A DNA stretch of 64,000 nt from Lineus longissimus (Eukaryota; Nemertea; Pilidiophora; Heteronemertea; Lineidae), in the NCBI RefSeq assembly GCF_910592395.1, contig NC_088318.1:15872349-15936348 (forward strand), given 5' to 3'. Position numbers and translations under genes: made by a program. Under the pieces are notes generated by a model, which did not search any database, was not told the DNA's origin, and saw only the letters and a list, made by a program, of their open reading frames with translations. Positions 22,896-42,800 of this stretch are shown piece after piece (the first letter of the stretch is position 1; each line of letters begins with the position of its first letter).

Positions 22896-23065
22896 CTAAG
22901 ATGAAGAGCTTAAAAGGCCTTGATTTGCATTAAAAATAGGTGTTAAAAAAGTGAATGGTAGTCTCACCTCATGATTGATACAGATGGGCCTGTACATGTG
23001 ATATTTCCTAATCAACCATGGGTGTCATTGAGTGATCATCAACTGTTTTCATTGCAGAGCAAGAA

Positions 23066-30292
<7,227 letters not shown>

Positions 30293-33200
30293 GAGCGCCA
30301 TGTGATCACAGAGTTTATTTTGAGTCAAGTTTAGGAGAACGGTTTAGAGAAGTCACAATGGGTGTGCCTGGTGAGAAGCCAGACTGATATGTAAATTTCT
30401 GCCTGAATTCGACCATGTGTGATTGTTCTTTGAATTGAGACCTAATCGCATTGTGGCAGGCATGGGGGTGGGGGGGGGGGGGGCATTAAGTGGGGTCAAG
30501 ATACCTATCTATGGTGATGATCGCAATCATAGAAAAAAGATTTTTTTCGACAATTTTTTTGCATTTTCTAAAGTGATCACCATCTAATAGAACAAGTAGC
30601 CTTCTTTTGGTTCTGAAAAACTTGACTCTCAATCAACTTGAGAATGTGGTGTGCAGCATTGTTGGCTCTGGAGAGAAATGGAGTTGTATTCAGACATTGG
30701 CATTAATTGTGATAACTCTTTGTGCATGGGTCGTTCGAATTCCCCTCTGACAAATCTGTAGTGAGAATATTTGATCGGTTGACATGGACAGGCGATAAAT
30801 GAACGTTGGGCCAGGGGAAAACCTTGTAATGATTCAGTAGCAAATGAAGTACAACTCCTTGCACAGGGATGGAACTGATTTCATGTGGATATGCTGCATT
30901 TGGTTGTGCTTTCTTGAAATCATGAACTTTGTCTGATTAGAGAATGCACAGACAAACGACCTCAGCTCCTTTTGAGTAAAGAAGTGTCTGGGTCATTGTC
31001 AACAGTCTGTAAACCTATTGTGTAACACTTTTGGAAATATCACCGAAATTTGTACCACTATGTAACAACGTATCATCTTGGGGTTCTGCCAGCTTCGCTA
31101 GAGATGCTAGACTCCTTGTCTCCTTGGAGGAAAAACTATGATAGATAACATCAAACTGTGATATATTAGGCCCTGAGTGCTAGTGTGTTTCTCAAGTCAA
31201 TAAACACTTTATATTCGCTCTCGTGGATAATAATAATTTCAAAGTATGATTATGGGAAATGTGTTGTCACAACATTAACATTGAGACATTGTTATGTATT
31301 CTAACCTTGCAATAGACAACCCATCAAATTATGATAAACCAATACCGTATGTAAACAAAGAAAAGTGTTGAAAGTTGATTAATCATATTGTCAGCATGTG
31401 ACCAATGGGATAAAGTTTAGGACACCTGTGGAATTGAAAAACTTCGAGTTGGAGAAGGGGCTGCATTTGTCATTTCAAACACTTAGATACATAATTAGTG
31501 TACACAAAAATTATGGGGACTTCATGATCAAACCGATGGTTGGGTCGTGTATTTTGCTCAACTAGGATTACACTTTCGGATATATTGATATGACATGTAG
31601 TTACTATGTTTACCAATAAATGCATATGATATTTCTACTTCACCATGGTAACAGGTAAATGCATGTGACATGTATGTTACCATGGTTACTGGTTAATCCA
31701 TATGATGTATACCATGGTTTCTTGTTTCCAGTTGCTGCATGGACCTCGAACCTTGTGTCTTAGGTCAAGGTCATATTGATTGACCTTTGTCTATGGTCAA
31801 GGTTGAGGTTGATTGAACTTCATCTTAGGTGACCTCATTAATGCTATCATCTGTATTCATCCAAGATTCAGGTCACTATTTCATTTGTGGCTAGTTTGAC
31901 ACTTTGACCTTCAATCAGAGGTGGTGTTTGTTGGTGATTTGGGATGACCTTTAAAATGGCCGCAGGTAATTGTAGATAGATTATGGTAATTTAATATTTG
32001 TATTATATTGCCATTCAGAATGGTGTGGCGGCCACTTGACCTCTGATTTGCATATTCACTGTGGGTTCTATCACATTGTTCAGTATTATGTAATCCAGAA
32101 TTGTGGCAGTTTTCTTGACATTTGCCGAGTGGGCATAAGATATTTTCACCTCTAGGACTGGGTTGACATCCTGTCTCCAGGGGCAGGTCCAGTTTTTAAA
32201 GGAAGACTATAGGAAGGGGAAGGGGGGCCAGATTAAGTTACATGAAGATGCTGATAGGGGTCTCTGCTGTCTGACAGTTTATATGCACTATTCATGTTTG
32301 TTCAAGGAATCTTTATCATCACAAAGTCAAACCAGACCCAGTTCCCTAACTGTCACCTGGAGATAACCACTTGAACCCCCAAACTCCTGTCTATAGTCCC
32401 CCTTTTTTGTAATGATGCCAAAATATTGTTTATTATATCTCATGATGGGTCTGATTGTCCCGAAAAAATGTGCTGCCGATTTTCAATATTGTCACATTTT
32501 GTACATAACTTATAAATAGTAGGTTGTAGTCTTGTAATTATTTCTGTCAAAATGAAACCGTGTTCAAAATGTAGTCTGGTTTGGTGACCTTTAAGGTGGC
32601 ACTGCAAAAAGGAGATGCAGCTGCTAAATGTCAGAGGTAGAAATGTAGCTAACTACTTCGGTATTGCTCATAGTAAGTTACGTCAATTACCATATCGACC
32701 AGTTTACAGTGCCATCTTTTGATGAACGAACCGTATTCAACATGCTCCTTTTGTGAAAAGACTCGCCAGGATATTATGTCAGAGCCTACGGCAGTTATCT
32801 GTTCATTTTGTACAGATGTTGAGATTGTTATAAAGCTTGATTATCTTTCTTTATTGTACAGTTTTACCTCTACTCTTGAATGACAATGATTTCTATCAAT
32901 GTGGGGATGAAAAGAAATTATTAGCAGCTTTAAGCTGTGAAGTCAGTCAGGAGCCATTTGGACTTGCGGGGAAAATCTGGAGTTGCGGTAAACCCGGAAA
33001 CGTCGGCACTTGCAGTTAGTCATCCACTGGATATTTTCTTTTTCAGTTTTCAGGATTGTGACGTCAAAGAGACGTCTATGGACACCACCAGATTTTTCCT
33101 GTGTACAATTTGGATGTGTTACGAAAATTATATTCAGAAATCATTGTGACTTGCTGGAGATTTGATCACAAAGATTGACGCGGACAATAATGCAATATTC

Positions 33201-33440
33201 ACCTAAATGTTCTAGTTGGGGAGGAGGGGAGTTTAGATGAATATTTGATCAAGTCCATTCTGTGGTCTGATGTCAGTTGGTAGTGGCTTGATACCTGTTT
33301 TCTCAAATAGCAATGTGATGATTTGACCTTGACCTTAGTTCTGTGATTTATCTCTGATCATGATCAATTTGGGTCGTTTTGGGATGATTGTGAAATACAT
33401 TGTAAATGTATAGCTTTAAATAAAAAATATGAATATGAAC
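30293..33440 (+). other. Probable WWP1 3' UTR with several poly(A) signals
   Basis: About 3.1 kb after the stop at 30290-30292 contains no convincing exon on either strand. AATAAA hexamers in plus orientation lie at 31199-31204, 31615-31620 and 33419-33424. The last sits just before a clear change to intergenic sequence, so alternative 3' UTR lengths are likely. A 14-G run lies at 30470-30483. An AGGTCAAGGTCA double half-site lies near 31762. The open frames at 32163-32366 and 32837-33149 are treated as chance. Confidence 0.5.
31604..31724 (+). repeat. Short tandem repeat in the WWP1 3' UTR (~35-38 bp, three units)
   Basis: Units begin at ~31604 (CTATGTTTACCAATAAATGC), 31642 (CCATGGTAACAGGTAAATGC) and 31680 (CCATGGTTACTGGTTAATCC), each followed by ATATGA- or ATGTGA-like sequence. 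A partial fourth begins at 31711. The first unit contains one of the poly(A) hexamers. Confidence 0.65.
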
Positions 33441-34359
33441 TTTACTTGCTTCTTGGTTGTAGCTTCCCAACCTATGTAAAAAACCTGTTTTCGTGTTGCC
33501 TCCTGCTCATCCAAAGCAGACAGTACATCGGTCTGAACTTTCTGAGATAAAGTAGGCCTGACCCTACCCAAGAAGCCTGGTCAGGTAAGTTTGTCAAGGA
33601 CATGGAGTAAGACGTTTACCCCAAACTCGTCCAGGTGGCAGCACCTCCAAGACGACATACCAGGGTCATATGAGCCTCCCCTTGCCCCTCGCTCATGTTA
33701 TTTTGCTCTGTCGTTAGTGGCAGGATACCAACTCCCTTGCCCATCAACAGGTCCACTGGTTTGCTGGTGGAATTTGCTATACACATTCTAAGGGGTTTGC
33801 TTCTTACCCCCCCCCCCCCCCCCCCCCCATGATATACTGGCAAGGTTAAGCATCAAGGAGTGAGTAATTATTTTTACCCTGACTAGAGGCAGTGCAAGTA
33901 CTCTGCCCGACTGTGGGTTGTGCTCCAGTTTTCCTTCCAGTCAATCAATGGAAGTTATTCTGCTGAAGAGAGCCAAACTAATATATATGCAGTCTTCTGA
34001 TTTAGTCTACGAAGGAACGGGTGATCATTAAGTTTTGCTACTTAATCATCTCCCCATTAAGACAAGATATGCTTGGAACCCCTTCATCATCAACGGACCC
34101 ATTCAGCTTGTGCATCTGAACAGGCCCGTAAGGTCCCCCCCCCCTGCAGCATGCAGTTACGCCCCGTAGGTACCGCATAACACGTGGTCTTTGATTAATG
34201 AAGTGAAAGCTCTGAACCCTTCACCCACAGCCAAAACCCAGTAGCAGTTCCAGCCAGTGCATTGAATCACATTAGGCCTGCCAATGCCAAACTGGGCCTT
34301 TATCTTTATCCACTTGTTGTGCAAACTGGTGACGAACGAAGCCCGAACTTGTCAGGCCT
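33441..34359. other. Intergenic region between WWP1 and the ZFPM-like gene
   Basis: No gene is seen. It contains a 22-nt poly-C run at 33807-33828 and a shorter C run near 34135. ORFs at 33591-33791 and 33616-33843 (poly-Gly from the C run) are artefacts. The right part (from ~34130) becomes GC-richer towards the next promoter. Confidence 0.5.
33807..33828. repeat. Poly-C tract (22 C)
   Basis: The longest homopolymer run in the window, flanked by TTCTTA and ATGATA. It is a polymerase-slippage site and possible i-motif/G-quadruplex. Confidence 0.9.
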
Positions 34360-34440
34360 AAGTTACAGGTGGGCGGCTACTGCGCATGCTCAGTGTGATT
34401 AGTGTCAATTACTCGGAGCGGTGGAGACCGCAGCTTCAGG
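34360..34440 (+). promoter_or_regulatory. Probable promoter / 5' UTR of the ZFPM-like gene
   Basis: A GC box GGGCGG (34371-34376) and an NRF1-like TGCGCATGC (34381-34389) lie 50-70 bp before the ATG. No TATA box is visible. The ATG at 34441 has an A at -3. The transcription start could lie in this segment or further upstream. Confidence 0.45.
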
Positions 34441-34480
34441 ATGAGCCGACGAAAACAATCCAAACCTCGCCAGTATACCG
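34441..34480 (+). CDS. ZFPM: First coding exon of a FOG/ZFPM-type zinc-finger cofactor (partial gene)
   Basis: ATG plus 12 codons and one base, then a consensus donor (GTAAGC from 34481), reading MSRRKQSKPRQYT. The N-terminal MSRRKQ motif occurs in FOG/ZFPM, SALL and BCL11 zinc-finger proteins, where it recruits the NuRD corepressor through RBBP4/7. The continuation SKPRQ agrees with FOG proteins (human ZFPM2 starts MSRRKQSKPRQ) rather than with the KPQH of SALL and BCL11. FOG proteins bind GATA factors and repress or modulate their targets. No zinc-finger exon is found in the remaining 29.5 kb, so the gene continues past the right edge. The short exon followed by a very long intron fits the family. 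SALL remains the main alternative. Confidence 0.65.
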
Positions 34481-35054
34481 GTAAGCTTGAGATTTTTATA
34501 ACTCTTACCACCTTCATGATATATTTGTGTATGTATACTTGCAGCTAGGTTGTAATTTTAGGCCATTGTTGGGGTTTTACGGGGGGAAATCCAAGTCGGT
34601 GTCACTACCGGGATGGTTATCGGATGCTGAAACCAAAAAGACCCCGTTCAAAACCATCCGATTCGTAACAGAAAAAGTTCACAAATTTCCTAATTATGAT
34701 ATTAGATGGATAAAAAAGGCCATAAGTGACAAAACTGTGTAATCTGAACGTTTTCTGACGTTTCGTTTTTGTGCGCGACTTGGTGTATCATCAGTCTTCA
34801 CTGAGTTCCGCAAGAGTGCGTACCACATTGTATGTGCTTTTTGCATGTCGGAAAGCAGTTGGGGACGTGTTTAGGCCTGGTTGCCTCTTATTTAGGTGCA
34901 GCCATGGCAACCGTTGTGTACTGGCTGCATTTGAATGAGTGGGGCCTTTACTCGAAGGTGGGACTAGTTCAGACAATTTAGCTAGGTGACAACTATTTCT
35001 ATTGAAATTTTTTAGAGAGAGTTTAACAAGATTATGTTGAGACTCTTTTAGGGT

Positions 35055-35130
35055 TGAAGAAGTGTTGTGGGGGGTGGGGGGGGGGGGGCTGGTGGGGATG
35101 GGGGAGGAGGTGGGGTGGAGGGGGAGCTGT
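35055..35130. repeat. G-rich low-complexity tract
   Basis: About 75 bp of GGGG(T/A) runs (GTTGTGGGGGGTGGGGGGGG, then GCTGGTGGGGATGGGGGAGG and more). It is strongly G-quadruplex prone on the plus strand, ~600 bp into the intron. Open frames here are compositional. Confidence 0.8.
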
Positions 35131-35861
35131 GGATGGAGAAGTTCAAATGTCACAAATATCATGAAAATCACCTAAAAGAGTACTTCACAACTTCAATATG
35201 GGAGGCTGACTTCAAAAGTTGCAGCACAACTTCAAAGTGCAACAAGGACAGCATTCTTTTCAGGACAACGGCATTCGAATAAAATTTCAAATTTTCCATT
35301 GTGGTTGTCATAAAAATTTAATTGTGCGAAATGATAAGATGTGATTTCTTGAGTAAGTGTATTCATGGTATTGTGTGGGGGTATTGTTAGCAGTCATTTG
35401 AGCATGAATGAGCTGACTGTTGAATCTATCCAATTGGGGTGACTTTTCAACATATTGTCAGAGAGTTTGAGGTCATTTCAATTCAGGGATTGTTCCCTTG
35501 AATGGGAAGATGTTCCTCTTGTTTGCTGGTGGTGTCCCTTGGGGGATTTTGGGGACACTTTCCAGGGGTGATGGAAAAGTCACTTCCAGTTACTAAGTGT
35601 CATTTTCATTGTCAATTTTGACATGGAGGTGGAGTATTGTCCCGTAGCATATTTCACCAAAAAATGGCACTCATATTTCAAGGGATACCATACTGAAAAA
35701 GCAGCAGTTAACAAGATGTTATATTTCATATGAAACTATAGGATACCACAGCTTTGGGGTTGAATTGGGAGAGGATTATTAGATAAAAGTAGAAATTGTT
35801 GCAGATGAAATTTAGTTTATTAAGAGCCCTTTGTCCCAGGGTCCAGATCTATTCTCAAAAG

Positions 35862-35990
35862 GGCTTGGGGCTTATTACATTGATGCTGATTGACTGCATT
35901 TGTGACAGAGTTTATTAGAAACAATGTTAATTAAGTCAATTAGCAAGTGATTACTGACCGACTATGTTCAACAGTCTGTGACGGTTGACA
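35862..35990. promoter_or_regulatory. Possible intronic enhancer block (homeodomain / TALE-type sites)
   Basis: GATGCTGATTGACTGCATTT and TGTGACAG (Pbx/Meis-like words) are followed within ~50 bp by TTAATTAAGTCAATTAG (homeodomain core ATTA repeats), and then TGTGACGGTTGACATTG. Clustering inside the first intron of a developmental regulator is suggestive. It was recognised by eye only and could be chance in AT-rich DNA. Confidence 0.2.
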
Positions 35991-36541
35991 TTGTTGATGT
36001 TAGGGTTTGTGGGGGTTTGAGCCCTTTAGGTAATTGGCTGTATCCCCCAAGGGCTACAGATGTGGCCATTTCCCCATCATTACTTGGCAAACGTGCTTAT
36101 CCTATTTGAAATCCAGGTTCAGTTGGAGCTTGTAAGGATTAGCCTCCAAACAAATTTCATAATTCCCTTTCAAAAGGAGTTACTGAAGTTGGAGGATTAC
36201 TAGGCAGTGGTTGACAATGGCACATTAGGTGTCCTTAAGTCCACCATTCATGTAAACAAGCTTGGTCCTTGCTTCTCCTGGTTGCATGATGTGATGTGAC
36301 TGCTTACTGTAGAATCAAAGAATGACCCAAATTTGGCAGTTTGGGTGATGCTCGATTTTGTCCACTTATAGTCAGTACCAAATACGTGTAATCCTTTGGT
36401 TAACATTGTGACCTCCTTTACCAACAATTCATCTTTACCCCAATAAGTTCAACCCCCAGTACTTAAAACACCTTTAAAAAACAAAATGTTTCACATACAA
36501 GAGCAGCAACCCCTTCATCCATGCTATGAACATACTCCAAT

Positions 36542-36705
36542 TACAGTAGAACCTCTCTATTAAGGACACCCTCGGGACTGACAAGTGCTGTCCTTAATAG
36601 AGAGGTGTCCTGAATAGAGAGGTCAAATTGAATGGAAACACCCAATTTGGGACCAAAACTAGTGTCCTTAATAGAGAGGTGTCCGCTAAGGGAGGTTCCA
36701 CTGTA
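36542..36705. mobile_element. 164-bp Tc1/mariner-type MITE (family C)
   Basis: The ends are TACAGTAGAACCTCTCTATT … and … GGAGGTTCCACTGTA, inverted over ~28 bp. Internal copies of TCCTTAATAGAGAGGTGTCC occur near 36590 and 36660. Termini starting TACAGT with a duplicated TA fit Tc1/mariner-superfamily insertion. A solo end lies at 48676-48697. It is non-coding. Confidence 0.8.
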
Positions 36706-37132
36706 ATATGTTTCAGTACTTTCTATTGAGAAGTAGTGATTGTTTCATATTGTCCAAGTCATAAGGGCGAAATTCCATCCTGCAAAGTATTGAGTTGGTC
36801 CAGAACTGTGCATTCCTGTGCAATTCAATTTGCATCAGGTATATTTGGTATTTGCACATTGCTCCTGTTAGTAGTAATGCTGATGAAGAAAATCAATACG
36901 AAGTTGATGGGAATAGGTGCCTGGTCCTGCATTCCTGCATTAACTGTGACTACACCTGCAAACAATACCTGCATCTACCCCAGTCCTATTGTGTCCTAGT
37001 TGGCTGGACCAAGCCACCCAGCAACAATGATAACCTGACACAAATATCCCATTGTTATGTAAATATAAACATTGAGTCAGTTAAATACTTGGGTTAGCAA
37101 CATACCTAGATGTTTGTGTCACCTTTTGCCAC

Positions 37133-37167
37133 GCCTATAAGATGGAGGCCTACTGCATCTTGTAGGC
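37133..37167 (+). repeat. 12-bp stem hairpin
   Basis: GCCTATAAGATG (37133-37144) pairs with CATCTTGTAGGC (37156-37167), with one G:U in RNA and an 11-nt loop. It is too short for a typical pre-miRNA. Confidence 0.55.
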
Positions 37168-39698
37168 TTTTCAAATTTGCAGTCGCAGCGATGATCAGTT
37201 CTTGTTCGGGGAACATATGTCTCATGTGCTAATCACTCTGCCACAAAAATTGTTCAAACCCTGCACACCTGTCCCAAATGCTAAGCCAGTACGTTGCTGT
37301 ACATTCTCAGCCTTCAATTAGTACTGTTTTGGCAAGGCAACCATGGATTAGACGGAAACGGTTGGTGACACAGGGACATTCCTCGGTCCAAAGCCTCCGG
37401 CTGTGACCATCTCATCATGATCATTACCATCTAATGTAATTATAATGACCTAACACAACCTGTGATTATTGCTTTGTAATTAGCGTTTATTGCTCTGCTG
37501 GCCTTTAATGATGCAGTGTAGAGCATTCTCATCTCAGGATAAGGGTACCACACAAGACCAAACAACCTGTTGATGAATCTCGATAGGAATTTCAACCTGT
37601 TCAGTCATGCACCGAAGGCCGATGTAAAGAATCTCAAAAGTTACATAGCGCTTGGTAATCTACACACAATAAACGTCTAATTCGCATCCAGTGAATACCA
37701 TATTGGTTTGCGCTGTAAGTGCGAAGTCATTGAGATGCAAGGTGTGTTCGTTGTTGCATTGTTGAACTCTTTCTTGTAGTGGGTCCATGGGAAAATTATT
37801 GCGTAAAGTAAGTGTTGCTCAAAAAGGAGGTGGTTTGAACTTGTCTCGTTTTCATTGGGTTACGTCATCCAATCATGGACAATGTTGTGACAGGCCCTGG
37901 CAACAATGCTTGTCTGCAAACTTACATAAAAGTGAGCTGAATGAATTAGTATTAGATATGAAAGATGCTTACATCTCAAAACTTTTTAAATTGTCTTTCT
38001 TTCTTGGGTCCGTGAGAAAGTAATGGAGGTTGCAAGTGGTTGCTTGAACTTGTCCCTGTTTTTTGAGGGGTTACATCATAGGATCTTCACGATCTGGTCC
38101 CAGCAACCGGTCAGTGTTGCATAAAGATGAATTCATTGAAGTGTAAGTATTTTGTATTGAAGTTAGATTGTCTTGGTAAAAGCTTTCTTTTCTATTGCAT
38201 AATTGGTGCGAGGACCTCTTCGTGGGTGATCGGTTGAAGTTGTGTAATTATGCATCATTCTCTTACATGAGTAAAGTATCAAAAAACTTGATGATGAGAC
38301 TAAAAACCTCAAGAACACTTTGCACTGAGCAATTTTGTGATTCGCCCTTTTTGTGCCTTTACTTTCAGTCCCCTTTGAGACAATGATATAGGTATATGGC
38401 TTGTCATACCTGTCTTTTTTTTATATCAGCATTGCAAACATACGATGAGAATATTATGACTGCGTCCTTGTTTGCTCTTGACGACCATCTTGACCTGCTG
38501 CAGAGGTTGGTTTAGTTACAGTTACACCTGACCCCATCAAATTCAAATCTGAAGTACATGTACCAGTGTTTCATATGTTCAAAATGTGTGATAATGCATC
38601 TCCCAACGGTTCTACTGAGAATGGTAGCTAAGTTCATCAACATCGTAACAGGAAGCTTTGGGTGGATTCTTTGCGAAATGTCGAAGAGCTTTTTGACATC
38701 TTCTCAACGACTTCCTGAGGTGTCCCATGTCAACAAAGCATTACTTCTCGTGAAAACTGATAGTCTATTGTTTGAGTTGAGTCACAGCGTCCCTGTATTT
38801 TCAGAATTGCATTTTTGAGTCAAATGTTTAGTCAGCTTCATCATCATTATCATTTGTGCATCCGGAACAACAGCCTGGAACGACATCGGTTTATTCCTTG
38901 AGCTTTGCCGTTATGAATCCTTGGTTGGCATAACCAAGTTTACAACAATCTACAGCCATTTGTCAATGGACTGGGACCACTGGAACACTCACTGGAAACA
39001 GCACCAAGTGAGCATGTATACCCTTGAAAATACCAGTGTGTTTTCACCATCTTTCCCCACATCTAGTCCTTAACAGACTGCTTTGAGAGCTCTTAGAAGG
39101 AGTGTTTTGAGATCGAGGTTGTTGGTTGTGATGAGGCTTTCTAATGTGATTTAGGCTTTCATCAAATGCACTAACATTTGAAAAAAAGATAAAGCAAAAT
39201 GAATAACAGTCTTTAAAAAGTGCCCAGTCCTCGTGGGAAATTTGGGGCATTGGCTGATGGACCAGAAATCATTGTCAGCCTTTCCAGGAATTGTCAAGTG
39301 TACTGTCTACAGAAGACAATAGATAAGGCTATCTGCCTCCCACCTCAGTTCCTGCTGTGTTATCCAAATAAGCAGCTCCAGACCATGGTTCAGTTTCTGA
39401 CTAAAATCAGGCACAAGTCATTGCTTGGCTGGAATAAAGGTATGCTGTTATAGAAAAAAAGGTTTTTGAGCTTTTAAAAAACATGTTTTTTGGCCAACAC
39501 AGATATGCAACCTTGATACCATCATCAGACAATCAATCCAGTTCGAATCATTGATCCCGCTCCTGATGTTTGTCCTGTCTCTGGCAGGTAAACCTGTTCA
39601 ACCCTGCCCTGGCACTTGTTACCCTTATTCCAATAAACCCCCCCAGGCAGTCACAACATGTTTTCCTCCCCTTTCATCCTGACCCATAAGTAGGGAGT

Positions 39699-39825
39699 AG
39701 ATAAACTGGAGGGATAAAACACCCCTTGGATAATTGGCCGCATTGTTGGGGCGACAATGGGGTATTTAGGAGCAGCAGGTCCAGGCCAGTGGGGCGGCAA
39801 GACTCAACCGACTTTCTGATTATCT
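39699..39825. promoter_or_regulatory. Possible GATA-site cluster in the intron
   Basis: Four GATAA cores lie within 127 bp: AGATAA at 39699, GGATAA at 39712, GGATAA at 39728, and TTATCT (minus strand) at 39820. They sit in a locally GC-richer patch. FOG proteins are GATA partners and vertebrate FOG-1 expression depends on GATA1, so an autoregulatory element is conceivable. Only two of the four fit WGATAR strictly. Confidence 0.2.
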
Positions 39826-42800
39826 CGGGAGTCAGTTGAGATGCCAAGAGATGCTAATTCCGGCCAAATTCTTCAAATTTTATGCGTTCTTGCATCATGC
39901 TAATTTGCCACCTCCAAGTCACCTGTTTTTCAAACCTGTTGACCCTAGAATGTTTCTATTGTATTCTATCTGCGTTTTTGTAACTTTTCGAATGTCTTTT
40001 GCGAATATTCATCACATTCTTGTAAAAGAAACAGGTGTAGCAGCTGGATTACAAGAAGGGGTCTTTAGAGTTCAGTTTGATATTGTAGTTGGACATTGTC
40101 TCTAATTCTTTATTTCTTAGGCAATGTTAGGGCAGTTAAGGGTTTTTTTTCTGATAAAAGGGTTTAGTTGCAGTCTCTAAGGGAGAAAAATAAGCAACTG
40201 GTAATTTTCCCAAGGAAGGCAAACTTTTGAAGGCATTTCATCAACAGGACATGCATGTTAGATAATTTCAGGGCAAGGACCAAATAGCTTATTTCATCAT
40301 AGTAGGGTTGCAAAGATTACTATTTATTCACAACTAGTTTACCAATTTCTTTCTTCTTTTAGTTTTCTTCTGATACCAAAATGTGAGAGTTAAAAGTCAG
40401 ATTTGAAAACAAGACCTCATCAGAACTTTTTGAGGTTTAGCAACTGTCCTGCTCCCACTTGTTATTTTCCCTTGTTCAGTGTTGCTATTTGCACTTCAGC
40501 TTTCAGAACTGCCGATCATGATAAAAGATCTTTATCTCATGAAATCACATGTTGTAAGATATGACATATTTTACTGCTGTAATGATGTAATCATTAGTTC
40601 ATATATTTGCAGAAATTCTGATATTTTGTCCAATTGGTAATCTCACCAACAGGTTTTCTTAACTATGATAGACGTGTCTTTGATAGTGTTGGTTTATGAG
40701 CATGAGGTTTGTCGTTCTTATCTTGGTAGTAGATACTGCCGATTTCTTCATTGTTGACCAGTTGATACAGGACAAACTGCATTTTCATGGGAAATTTTGT
40801 GAATTAAAACCTGGTAATCATTTGTTTTATATGCAGAATAAACAAATTTAGCCACTATTAGTTTTGTGAAGAAAAATGGTATGGTGCACTCATGAAATAT
40901 AAATATCATTATCTTACATCGCTATCATAGTTTCTTAAGAGGGCCATTTGAAATGGTCTGAAAAAGTCTGCAAACCCAGCTGCTAATGGTTATGTGACTT
41001 TGAAATTACTGCATGAAAATGTCCATTTCCACATCAGGACACCTGTGGTCGCATCTGACCCCCCTCACGCTCTGTGACAGCTAGCTTCTATCTCCCTCAA
41101 GGTCTTTGGGTACATCACCCTCCACCCATGAAGACTCCAATATAATACAAAACAACCAACAGTTACATCAACTGATCAATGTTACTCTACAAAATATTAC
41201 CGCCAAAACCGCTAAAAGTGACTTCGAAATTATATGGACTAAACGCTGGAGCAAAAGCAACACAGTCAGTTCTAATCCTGTTATTGTTGGTGAAAACACA
41301 AGCATTTGTTCCTTCACAAAAGCAAGAACAAGAGGCCTCTGGCTATGGGACCACTTCCAGCCTCTCTCAAGGTCCTTTAGTACATCCCCCTAATCTGCCT
41401 TTCAAATCCTGGGGTCACCTGAATAGGCTCAAAAAGACACAAAACATTTAGGAAACTGCCAGGATATTGTCTTTTGAAAGAATTGAACCTGTTTGTAGAC
41501 TGAGGTGGGCAGGTCGGGTGGAACCTAGTTCCAAGGAAAACATTTAAAACATACTTGGATGATTCGTCACCTGGGGAGGAAACTGGGCAGTTGATATGCA
41601 AATTTTATGGACCACTTATAAGTTGAGGAGAACTGAAGTGATGGACCAGGATGTGAAGTTTTGTGTTGGATGCTGTGACTGAATTGAGGCTGCATTGTCC
41701 GTGCAGTGCTCAAAATCCTGTTAGTCTTTGTATTTACCTATTCTGACTGCAACCATTTTATTACCTGGTTTATTTTAGATTTATTGGTCATGGACAACCA
41801 ACGATTTTGGGAACAATTCAAAAATTCAAATTTGCAATTCTAGCGTCAACATCGAGGCCTGTATATATCAAATGGAGGCAGTTTTCCCTTGCGGTAGACT
41901 TTCCCGCCCAATTGATGAGAATAGTTCACAATGTGATGGTGTTGCTGCTTCTCAGTCAAAAAGTGTAAATCAACTGGAAATGCTTGAAACTACTTTATGA
42001 CCACCCATTGAAGTCAACCAGTTGCAGCATTTTATCGAACCGTTATGTCAGACTCCGTCACCAAACTAACAACGCTTTATCAGAATTCAAACATCGGCTC
42101 AGATTCCGATTCACTCCAATTGTACTCCTCCTCATAAATCCAGATTTTGAGATGTTCTTCGAGTGTCAATATTGACCAATCAGGTGCTTGTAAAACATCG
42201 GCTGCTATCACTAAGGAGTTTCTTCATTGTCTTGGTGACGCCACACCTGATGCAAACATAAACATCCTCAACAATATGTTAATATTTGATGAATTAACAA
42301 ATGATTAAACGTTATGCAATATTCTGTGGGTAGGTCCTGCGTCTCATGAGAAAAACATCTATAATGTCCGCCTCTTCTCAAGGACCTTGAAAGTTAGCTA
42401 ATGTGTGTTCTGGAGATGGGATTTTGGAGGGAAAATTGCTGGGTTACTTGAGCCGAGTTGTGGTTGATGTGTTACATTTTCCTATAAATCCTGATTGAAA
42501 CAAAACAAATGAAATTCTGGGGTAAAATGTCAAATCATGTTAATGAACAATTTCAGATTTGGAAATTTTTGTGACACGCTTACGGACACTCCAATTTATG
42601 TGCCTTTTCAAGTCAAAATACCATTGCTTTGTATCAAATAGGCTATGTACCTATACATGTATTTCCTTTTGGTTCAACATCTTCTCCATGAAATCAATAC
42701 TGTGCTCAACCACCTGTTGGCCATGCACTGCCTGGCTGACTGGCTACATACAGCCACGCTCAATCCATTCTATTGTGTCACCAGAAGATTATGTCACCAT

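Noticed and set aside
31755-31775. AGGTCAAGGTCA as a nuclear-receptor response element
   Set aside because: It lies in the inferred 3' UTR among several GGTCAAGG-like words; a single match of this kind is weak evidence of regulation.
36736-37097. Cys-rich 100-codon frame (ELVQNCAFLCNSICIRYIW…) as a ZFPM exon
   Set aside because: The cysteines do not fit CCHC or C2H2 spacing, no acceptor/donor pair brackets it, and it follows a MITE.
41088-41392. Direct repeat CTCAAGGTC(T)TT-GTACATC at ~41096 and ~41366 as possible LTR ends
   Set aside because: The repeat is only ~28 bp with several differences, there are no TG…CA ends, primer site or coding, and the spacing is 270 bp.
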